Source of the DNA: Poronia punctata
Lineage: Eukaryota > Ascomycota > Sordariomycetes > Xylariales > Xylariaceae
Length of the DNA: 26,674 nt
NCBI GenBank assembly: GCA_022579005.1
Contig: MU401821.1
Location: 1 to 26,674, forward strand
Reading direction: 5' to 3'
Below the pieces are notes generated by a model, which worked only from the letters and a program-made list of their open reading frames with translations, did not search any database and was not told the origin of the DNA. Below are positions 1-7,873 of the stretch, one piece after another (the first letter of the stretch is position 1; every line of letters begins with the position of its first letter). Made by a program: the position numbers and the translations under genes.

Positions 1-235
1 TAATAATAATAATAAGCAATATAAAACTTTTAATTATTAAAACTAGCAAAATAGCTAAATTATATATATTAATTAATATATGCATAAAAAAGTCTTACTT
101 TTTTTTTTATAAAATTTGCACATACTAAATAAGTAAAAAAAGACCTTTTATAAAAAAACCTTTTCTTTTATAATAGTTTTTACTACAGCTATATAACTTC
201 TACTATATAAGCATTACATTAATTTTTATCATCTT
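1..235. repeat. AT-rich, probably RIP-degraded DNA (left edge)
   Basis: Almost only A and T, with homopolymer runs and stop codons in every frame. It resembles the long block right of base 11520 and gives way within a few tens of bases to balanced sequence. No gene or intact element is visible. It is probably the end of a larger degraded repeat block to the left; this is inference from composition only. Confidence 0.7.
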
Positions 236-1128
236 ATAACCTGTTAGATCTAACAACTTACCTAGGTACTGTGTAACAGGCGCGACATCTTGGGCTAGAT
301 TGCCCAGGTGGGCCCTACTAGCCAGGGGTAATTACGTACTGCTATACGTACTTAACTTGACCTATAGAATGCAAGAAGTTCGATTTACTACTGTTGCGCG
401 CTGTTCAATACAAGCTTCCAGTCTTTGCCCCCTTATTGCCGTGCCCGCTATCCTGTAGGCTGTAACATCATATCATTTGCCATATAAAGTACAAACGGCT
501 GCGTCGTATATGTGCATGCAGATACGACCGTGAGATACACAGATGCTCATCACTGTCCACGGCCAGATGATATTGCCAGCTTCGTCACGCTCCTTTGCTG
601 CAACTGTGATGAATAGATCGCGAATTCCTGCCACCTGCGTGTAATACTTGAAAATGCAGAAATGTTCCCACCCCCAGTTCAAGATTATGCGTTGGGGCGT
701 GCTGACTCCCGAGAGTCCTGCATGGAACCTTTGCCCTAGTCTCATGGCATTACTTTAACCTAGGTAGGCTTGGGACGGTAAAGGGCTCCGACGCAACCTA
801 ACGCTGACGCCGATCCTCTAAAAGCTTGACAAATCGAACCCCGCAAGGACTTGGCGAAGAGGCTCTGTGTATACAGCTGTACCCGTTGGCTGTACCCGGG
901 CCAACCCACTGCATAAACGCATATTCAATACTAGGTTAGAGACCTCGAAAATTGCATGGCAGGTGTGAGTTGTAATAGGGGGCCTCCGTCAAGATGTTGT
1001 CTCGCCGTGCGGCCACCCGTGACCCTATAGCTTTCCCAGTGCTTTGTGTGTGTTACCAGCTTGCCGATGCTTATACGTTCAGTACTTGCTATCATACGTC
1101 TCCAGGTCAAAGGTGCGGAGTGCCCAAA
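236..1128. other. Intergenic region left of OMT1, no convincing gene
   Basis: GC-balanced DNA between the AT-rich edge and the chosen OMT1 start. It holds a perfect 14-bp palindrome (TGTTAGATCTAACA, 242-255), an LTR-start-like stretch at 272-286 and a 10-bp direct repeat at 876-898. A minus-strand open frame of 90 codons (473-745) starts with ATG, but I do not recognise its product and see no splice partners, so I do not call it a gene. The part nearest 1128 should carry the OMT1 promoter and 5' leader. Confidence 0.5.
876..898. promoter_or_regulatory. 10-bp direct repeat upstream of OMT1
   Basis: GCTGTACCCG occurs at 876-885 and again at 889-898, with three bases between the copies, about 230 bp upstream of the chosen OMT1 start. 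Tandem half-sites in a promoter are a common layout for transcription-factor binding. Which factor, if any, binds here is not known from the sequence. Confidence 0.3.
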
Positions 1129-2598
1129 ATGGATGCTGCAATCGCTCACATCGAAGAGCTGGCGTCGACGGCCCAAGGAGACTCGCGGAGAGACCTCAGG
1201 AAAAGACTTGTTGCGATTGTCCGTTCATTAGAAACGACGAATGATACATTTCACCGGCTTTCACATAGTGTAAAGATCCGTCTCGCAATAAATATGACAA
1301 CATGATCTAATCGGTTCTCCATAGCATCTTGACTCGGCCGTCGTCAAAATCGGCCTAGACCTTGGGATATTCAAGTTCATTGCAGGCTCTGAAAAGAGTA
1401 TCGGGCTTGAGACCCTTTCAGAAAAGACAGGCGCAGAGATATCTCTCCTCGGTATTATACAGGGCTAGGATCCCGTGTTATTTCAAAAGTAAGAGTGCTT
1501 ACTTGTCGTGGGCGTGCAGGTCGGTTAATGCGTTATCTCGCCATCGTCGGATCCGTAGACCAAGTATCTCCGGCCCAGTTTACCGCCAACAATATCACAA
1601 GAAACCTCACTCGAAAGGTGGCCGAGTCAGGCATCTCTCATTGGTATTATCCGATCTCATGAACTAACCCCGAGGTTTCACTTGTAATTATAGTGCAGTG
1701 ATTACTTACTGATGACAAACCACGCAGTTTTGACATGGTCGCCCCGATTTATCAGGCTCTACCGTCGGTTTTACAGAGCTCGAATTATCTCACGCCAACT
1801 GATCCGGGTAATACAGCCTGGCAACGGGCGTTTAACACGCACCTGCATGCCCTTGAATGGATGAGCAAGCATCCCGACACGGTAGCCCGTTTCGGTGATT
1901 ACATGGAATCTCGAGACGGGCCGAGCCGCGGCTGGCTTGACGTCTATCCCGTGGAGGATGAGATTCTGACGATGAATAACGACTGGGAGGAAGACGGTAC
2001 CCAGCGGGCCGTCTTTGTGAATGTCGGTGTTGGGCCTGCGTATCCTTGCGCTGAGTTCAGGAAAAAGTTCCCAAATGCGGCAGAACGAGTGATTATGCAG
2101 GACCGTGCGCCCGTCATCGAGAAGTTTCAGGCTCACCCGGTCTCAGGCGTGGAGTACATGGCTCACGACATTTTTGATGCGCAACCGGTCAAAGGTAAAT
2201 TACGCGGCTCAAACTTGCAACACCGCTCTACCTTGTCGTTCATTCTTTGGCCTCGGCTAACTCATGTTTACATAGGCGCCAAGTGCTATTTCATGCGGGC
2301 AGTCTTGCACAATTTCCCGGACCACCTCGCGAGAGTGGTCCTTGAGCGTATTAGAGATGCCATGGGCGCCGACTCTGTCCTTATCCTCGACGAGTATGTG
2401 ATATCCGAGCAGTGGTCTGATTACTTCCCTAGGTTGATCAGTGACCTGACCATGCTGGGAACCTTTTCTTCTCAGGAAAGGGACAAGGAACAGTGGTGTA
2501 CACTTCTTGACAGTGTAGGTCTGCAACTCGTCAGTAGCTATCCCCTGAATGAACCCCCTACCAGTGAAACGGTCATGGAGGTCAGACGGAAGTATTAA
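1129..2598 (+). CDS. SAM-dependent O-methyltransferase OMT1 (fungal secondary-metabolism type), 5 exons
   Basis: Exons 1129-1269, 1325-1451, 1520-1643, 1728-2194 and 2276-2598 join in frame to 393 aa, the usual size of fungal class I-like O-methyltransferases, which move a methyl group from SAM to a hydroxyl. The N-terminal dimerisation/winged-helix region is about residues 1-135 (AVVKIGLDLGIFKF, LLGRLMRYLA, FTANNITRNL) and the SAM domain follows. Retained C-terminal motifs are the HNFPD catalytic-base region (His298), DEYVISE and SSQERDKEQW. Motif I is odd: VNVGVGPAY at 228-236, where VDVGGGxGH is usual, so Asp has become Asn and the last Gly Ala. Introns are 55, 68, 84 and 81 bp, all GT-AG. 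The last has no stop and a length divisible by three, so the unspliced frame runs through it. The start at 1129 fits the family N-terminus and has a good context; an in-frame ATG at 994 would add 45 unrelated residues. Substrate unknown. Confidence 0.9.
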
Positions 2599-2653
2599 AT
2601 GTAGTAGTCATATCATAGAGTATTTAATAAGTAATTAATATAGATGTGAAGTC
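2599..2653. other. Short convergent gap between the OMT1 and OMT2 stops
   Basis: Only 55 bp of AT-rich DNA separates the two stop codons. Fungal 3' UTRs usually exceed this, so the two messages probably overlap as antisense tails. No separate terminator motif can be singled out. Confidence 0.6.
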
Positions 2654-4261
2654 CTATTTTCCCTTCCAAACAAACTCAACAATCCCCAAGTCCGAACCCT
2701 CGGGCTCGATCACATTACCGAGCTCGAATGACTTGTCAATCCTCTCAAACAGTGTTTTGAAATCATCCACCGTTCTCTCCTGTGCATTGAACACCGACGC
2801 GACCATCATATCCGTAGCCCTGTGCATATCTCACAGATTAGCTCCGAGTCCGTTTCCTTGCAAGTCGAAACACTCATGCAGAACGTACCTCAATTCTTTC
2901 TCTCTCCAAAGTGGAACTGTGCCAGGCACCGGCATAACCATATCCTGAATAAGCACCCTAGCGCCCGGCTTGAGCGCAGGGATCAAGCCGCGAATGATTT
3001 TACCGCAGTACTTATCCGACCAGTTATGAAAAACCAAACGGAAAAAGTAGACGTCAGCGCCGTGAAGAGGCTGCGGTGTGAAAAAGTCGTGGACGCCGAA
3101 GTGTATCCTACCCTGCACATCTTCGGGGACGCTGCACCGCTCAATCACTCCCTCCACATCCTGGACCGTCACGGTCAGATTGGAGAATCTTCTCGCCAGA
3201 GCAATGGCTACATGACCATTGCCCCCTCCGACATCGACGACTTGCGCTTCATCGCCTAGTGCAGGCCAGTCGTAGGTGTCGGTGAGGTGCGAGAGGCGCA
3301 ACTGCGGCCTCTGAGCCATTACCGCCATACCCCTTGCCCAGCGCGCGGCTGTATTGGCATCCTTGGCTGTGATGGCGTAGATGTTCTCCTCGGAGTTCTT
3401 AGAGAGGGAGTAGCCCTGGAGATTTTCAAGTTCGCGAAACAAGGTCACTAAATGAATGCATGACATGCGAGGAACTATACTGGGGTTTTTTTACCGTTTG
3501 GTTCGCTTCTTGAGAGTCTGGCCATTTCTTCAGGGCATCTATCATCTAGACGAAACCGAAACCCCCTGCATCAGTTCTCCTATTCTTCCCATGAATTTTA
3601 CAGGTATTATCATCGGGGTTCTATGAACAAACTTGTGAGGATGGACTAACCTTGGTCGCAGCAGGCCACATCTCCTTCGTGTTGACCTCGAGCCACACGT
3701 TACTCGCGGACTGATACAACGCCCTGGAGGCGGCAGTATGCGCCACGAATCCCGGCTCCGGCTCGCAGAATACGCGCATCGTCATGGCGTGGCGGAGGAT
3801 GCGGGCCGTCATCTTTTCCGACATTGGCGTCCGCTCCGCTATCTCGCCAAAGGTAGTCCGGCTGTGTGGCGGGACCATGTCCGCGATTTCGAACTCGGCG
3901 ATAGCTTGTAGACATACTGCATTATGGTGCTTTAAACGACAAGGTCAAGCAGGGAACTCAGTTAGCTGCATGCTTCTTTTTGGGTGAGACTTGAGTGAGT
4001 AGAGTGAGAGTCGCGACTTACACCGCCGTTTTTACTTATCAAATTCAAGGGCTCGAGAAGCAGATCATGGAGCTCTGCAGTGGCGTCGAGCACGATGTCG
4101 CGGTCCCTCGATACTGTGACGGGGATATTAAAGATGCTATCTTGGTCGAAACTTGGTGATGGGATCTCCTCGGCAGACAGAGCTTCTTCGATCTTGGCCA
4201 CAGAGGCGCTGATCGTTTTGGCTAAGCTGAGAAGCTTAGATACTGATGCTCCTGAAGCCAT
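2654..4261 (-). CDS. SAM-dependent O-methyltransferase OMT2 (fungal secondary-metabolism type), 5 exons
   Basis: On the minus strand, exons 4261-4022, 3929-3651, 3545-3495, 3415-2889 and 2819-2654 join in frame to 420 aa. Introns are 92, 105, 79 and 69 bp, all GT-AG. The N-terminal part (LQAIAEFEIADMVPP, TTFGEIAERTPMSEKMTARI, RHAMTMRVF) is the winged-helix/dimerisation region of fungal O-methyltransferases. The SAM domain has an intact motif I, VVDVGGGNGH (249-258), then GADVYFFRLVFHNWSD with the expected catalytic His320, VLIQDMVMP, and NAQERTVDDFKTLFERI near the end. All expected motifs are present, so it is probably active, transferring methyl from SAM to an unknown hydroxylated metabolite in the cytosol. 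The family includes methyltransferases of NRPS and PKS clusters. It ends 55 bp from the OMT1 stop, tail to tail, and shares a divergent promoter region with the aminotransferase gene. The start context (CACAATGGC) is good. Confidence 0.92.
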
Positions 4262-4930
4262 TGTGTTTTCTTCGCAAGTAGATCGTAAGTGAGATACGGA
4301 TGATTTAGGGTAGGCTGTTATGCGTAACTATGTATTATACTGAGTACTTATTAGGAGAGGATCACATATTATATCTATCTAGTGTGTTTGATGGTCCCTA
4401 TACAAGATGATGTCGAATACGGTAACTCCTTTAGTAGGATAAAATGCATTATCCTCATCTCTCGGGGGTGGGAAAATACTTCATCTCCAGGTAGTATGGA
4501 AGTGAAAGCTTCTCCCTGTCTAGTTCTCCGCAGCCTGCCTCTAAATGTCACATTGTGGTAAGCGGTGATGACCAGGCTACGGGCAGGATGTAAGACGGCA
4601 TGCGCGCTTATGCATATACCCCATACGCCGTCTCAATACAAAAATGGTTCCGTGCAGCCGCATACGCCGCATAGACGTCTGCCGACGTTACATTGGATAT
4701 GGTGGCAGGACGGAGAGATTTGTCAAAATGTCCAAGTGACACCAGATCTGCGTAATCTTCTCAAGCAAAGTCGTAGTCTTTATTGCATAAGTTATAAGTT
4801 ATCATGTTGTCTAACCCTAACCCGTTTCAAAGGGAAGCCGTTTCTCGTAGGGCTTGAAATGAAAATCATTCCATCACTTGAAGTAACTGTATCATTTCTT
4901 CCTGTTTTGTACTTATAGCCTTCTGATAAT
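4262..4930. promoter_or_regulatory. Shared divergent promoter of OMT2 and the aminotransferase gene
   Basis: 669 bp separate two start codons pointing away from each other. The region holds a GC-rich cluster of CGGC-type repeats at 4593-4669, listed separately. No protein-coding pattern is credible here: the frames that stay open are short and match no family. Divergent promoters in fungal metabolite clusters often co-regulate both genes through a Zn2Cys6 factor; that role here is inference. Confidence 0.55.
4593..4669. promoter_or_regulatory. Cluster of CGGC-type half-sites (candidate regulator binding sites)
   Basis: An inverted pair AGACGGC (4593-4599) and GCCGTCT (4627-4633) is separated by 27 bp. 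CATACGCCG occurs twice in direct orientation (4622-4630 and 4661-4669), with GACGTC just beyond (4674-4679). CGG-bearing half-sites in inverted or direct pairs are the usual targets of fungal Zn2Cys6 factors. The position, about 260-340 bp upstream of the aminotransferase start and 330-410 bp upstream of OMT2, suits joint control. No such regulator gene is in the window. Confidence 0.4.
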
Positions 4931-6800
4931 ATGGCCGGTTCGAATACAGACGACGCGATTGAGAAAGCCGCAGCCAAGTATGGAATCTCCAAGAGCGCTG
5001 CGCGTAACTCACTGCAAGAGGCCCCATGGGGTCCTCTGGAGAAGATGCTTGAAAATGTCTGGGGCCCCGACAATCCTGATGGCTTGTGAGTCGGAAATGC
5101 TAAAAGATACCCCTCTCGTATCTTGCACGATATTACGCTTTAATAAACTGACTGCCCAAAGGGTCTTTCTTGGAATGGGCGAAAACAGCCTTTTGCAAAA
5201 GGATATAGCGACCTATATCCGCAACAATGTGAGCATCCTTTTTCACTCTCCACAGAGTACTTGGATTGGAACTCAACTGATACTATATCGTGTATCCTAG
5301 TTCACTCTCGATCCTAGTAATCATCTGTCGTACTCAGTAGGACCGCTCGGGTCCCCACGTCTGAGAAAGGCGCTCGCCGATTTCTTCAACGCAGACCTCA
5401 AGGCTCACAATCCCGTGCTCCCTAGAGACATGATCATTCTTCCCGGGATAATGTCTGTCCTAGAGACTATATCGTCGGCCGTGTGCGAAGATAACGATGG
5501 CATAATCGTCCCTGTGCCATTCTACCCGGGCTTTCAGGCGTCTGTAGGGGAAATAGGGTCGGGGTCCAGAAAGCTTATTCCGGCTACTTTTCAAGGAGTA
5601 GAGGGTCATGGGAGTCTCGACGATGTATTTGACCCCGACGTGAATAGGAATGCACTAGAGAGGACACTGAGAAATGCCTCAGAACATGGAGTGAGGGTGA
5701 AGGCTGTGGTAATTTCAAAGTAAGTATGAGAAACTCCCCAGTATATGACGAAAACCGAAACGACGGTTTCTGACTGGTGCTATTGTTGCAGTCCACACAA
5801 CCCATTGGGCAGATGCTATGTAAGTCACTTTTGTCTCCTTGGTTCATCTAAATTACAAGCTGGCTTACTCTTACTCCCACGCAGCCCGTCCGGACCTTGC
5901 AAGAGATTGCCAGCTTTTGCAGCCGTAACAACCTCCATCTAATCTGCGACGAGGCTTTCGCAATATCGGTCTACAAGAATCCCCGCATGACCGACTTGGC
6001 ATCTTTCACGTCTATCTTGGCATTGAATCTGGACGACTACATTGATTCACAGTTCGTTCACGTCGCATATGGCATGGGCAAGGATTTCTGCGCCAACGGT
6101 CTTCGAATAGGGGCGCTGTATTCCAAGAACGAGAGGATTATCGCCGCAGTCTCTAATACATGGTATAAACTTGCCCTCAATCCGCTTCATTATGACATTG
6201 TTCCGGAAACGCTCGATTTAATTTACTGAACTTGAGGTTACAGCATCACTAAATGGGTACCCTACCTCGTCCAAGACACCTGGGCCAAAATCCTCCAAGA
6301 TCGACCGTTCTTGGACACATATCTGACCAAGAACAGAAACCTGTTGGCGGAACACAGTCAAATCCTGATGGACTTTCTTGAGCAGAACAGAATTCCATAT
6401 CATGCCAATGTGTAAGCTTATCATTCCAAAACTCCACTCCCGCATCAACCCGCCGATGTGCAAGCTCAGCTGCATCTCTAACAATGAACTTAGGAACGCC
6501 GGTTTCTTCATCTGGGTAGATCTTCGACGCTACCTCTACCGAGACAACAACACCTTACCAGAGGAAAGCGACGAAGAACCGATATCAGACGCGACGCACC
6601 GAGATCAAGATCGTTCAAGGGAGAGGGAGAGCGATCTAATGAAACGGTTCTTAGCTGGCGGAGTCATGATTTCTTCTGGCAGTAGCTACTCAACTGAGGA
6701 ACTGGGCTGGTTTCGGATCACCTTCACTGTTGAGAAAGAGGCCTTAATGATCGGCCTAGAGAGACTACTGAAGTGCCTGCGGGCCATCCAGAACGGGTAG
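4931..6800 (+). CDS. PLP-dependent class I/II aminotransferase / ACC-synthase-like (possible C-S lyase), 7 exons
   Basis: Exons 4931-5085, 5162-5228, 5301-5719, 5792-5819, 5885-6162, 6244-6411 and 6494-6800 join in frame to 473 aa, a full-length fold-type I PLP enzyme. The six introns are 65-82 bp, GT-AG. Landmarks: APWGPLEKML near the N-terminus, LSYSVGPLGSPRLRKALADF (83-102), VISNPHNPLGRCY with the PLP-stacking Asn217 region, ICDEAF with Asp245, GMGKDFCANGLRIG with the internal-aldimine Lys289 and phosphate-binding Arg297, NAGFFIWVDL, and WFRITFT with the carboxylate-binding Arg446. The family covers aminotransferases, 1-aminocyclopropane-1-carboxylate synthases and the ACS-like C-S lyases of epithiodioxopiperazine clusters (GliI type); sequence alone does not decide which. 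Phe248 stands where the Tyr of the usual DE-x-Tyr motif is expected. An acidic, charged insert lies at about 389-417. It diverges from OMT2, suggesting a shared pathway. Confidence 0.92.
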
Positions 6801-7066
6801 TGACTGGCCGAGGATCGATGACTGTCTGCAAGCTTTATCGGGCATTGTGTAGGACAGAGGTACAGTTCGTGATTGGTACCTGACATTGATCATTACCATT
6901 AGTTCTAGATCATTGCACGCCAAAGAGAAGGCGCCGCCTCCGCAATATCTACTCAATCTAGGGTCTTACGCTTCATTGGAATTGAAAGGCCCATAAGCAA
7001 GATATGAACAAATTATAAAAACTATATAACGATATGTTCACTGTCAAGATGCAATGGGATAACGAC
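6801..7066. other. Convergent intergenic gap (aminotransferase / HNH gene)
   Basis: 266 bp between the aminotransferase stop (+) and the HNH-protein stop (-). It should hold both 3' UTRs. No gene or clear repeat is seen. Confidence 0.5.
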
Positions 7067-7873
7067 CTATCGCCCTTTCCACCTCAACCTGCCAACCCAC
7101 TGCGCCCACCTCTGGACCTCATCCTCGGCCAGCAGCAGGTCAACTGTATAAAACTTCCTGGCGAGATCCTCGTGGCTGGCAAAGCGGTGCACAAACCGAT
7201 GACAGGCGCCGCAAAGCCAGGCAACATTCTGCAAGTCGCATTCTCGGTGCCAACCACGCTTGACTGCCTTGACATGTACAAATCGTGGTATGAGATGGTG
7301 ATATGACAGATTAATCCAGTCACGACCGCAAATCTCGCATCCATCAACGTCGTCACGCGTTGCTCTGGGCGGTGGCGGGGCCGTCGCGAGACCTTGTAAG
7401 TAAGCCGTTATTACGGGGGCTAGGAACTCGGATACACCTTGTCGAGCCTCATCCGTGACGCCATAGGCTGATAGCGACGAGGCGATGTCCGGGTCTAGAG
7501 AAGGAAGGAGGGTGGGGATGTCTGAGCCCGTGAGAGGAAGTGCGGGATGGAGAGAAGGTGTGTCGATGTATGTGTGATGATCTATTGAGCGGAGGACAGA
7601 GGGGAGGCTGGTGAATGTTAGGGTGGCTATGTAATCTGTGAAATCTGCCAAGTCGTCGTCCTTGTCATCATGATTATGGTCTTGAGCTTCTGGGGTTGAT
7701 TTGGGCGTATCGTCGTCCTGGACTCGGGGTGATGATGTTGTAATTTTCTTTTTGGATTTCCGTTTCCGTGATTTGACATTTCCTCTTGGTTCCGAGATTT
7801 TCTCGTGGAGGGCTGTTGCTAGACAATCGTGGAAGAGGGCGTAGTTTTGTTGTTGGTCTTCTGGTATTGACAT
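7067..7873 (-). CDS. HNH nuclease domain protein, single exon
   Basis: An intronless 268-aa frame starting at an ATG in good context (CAAAATGTCA). Residues 34-43 are a basic run (SRKRKSKKK) that could act as a nuclear localisation signal, followed by an acidic, Asp/His-rich stretch (about 51-76). The C-terminal half is an HNH/Zn-type domain: CEIC at 179-182, LSYHHLIPRF with His192-His193, LQNVAWLCGACHRFVH with Asn216, Cys221, Cys224, His225 and His229. Cys179, Cys182, Cys221 and Cys224 look like a structural zinc site; His193, Asn216 and His225 fit the H-N-H catalytic triad. HNH proteins cut DNA, but many fungal single-domain members are uncharacterised and the target here is unknown. It is convergent with the aminotransferase gene and probably unrelated to the biosynthetic genes, marking the right limit of that group. 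Confidence 0.85.
   Translation of the reverse strand: MSIPEDQQQNYALFHDCLATALHEKISEPRGNVKSRKRKSKKKITTSSPRVQDDDTPKSTPEAQDHNHDDKDDDLADFTDYIATLTFTSLPSVLRSIDHHTYIDTPSLHPALPLTGSDIPTLLPSLDPDIASSLSAYGVTDEARQGVSEFLAPVITAYLQGLATAPPPPRATRDDVDGCEICGRDWINLSYHHLIPRFVHVKAVKRGWHRECDLQNVAWLCGACHRFVHRFASHEDLARKFYTVDLLLAEDEVQRWAQWVGRLRWKGR

Noticed and set aside
473..745. 90-codon ATG frame on the minus strand
   Set aside because: Reads like plausible protein but shows no known motif, no splice partners and no promoter; too short to call as a gene from sequence alone.
994..1128. In-frame upstream ATG extending OMT1 by 45 residues
   Set aside because: The extra sequence is unlike any family N-terminus, whereas the protein from 1129 begins as related enzymes do. 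Not fully excluded.
1735..2598. Single 287-aa unspliced frame as the whole O-methyltransferase
   Set aside because: It begins inside the fold, at residue 134 of the spliced model, and includes an intron; upstream exons with good splice sites complete the family N-terminus.
4811..4823. Two telomere-like units (CTAACCCTAACCC)
   Set aside because: Only two units in a promoter; such short matches arise by chance and no longer array is present.
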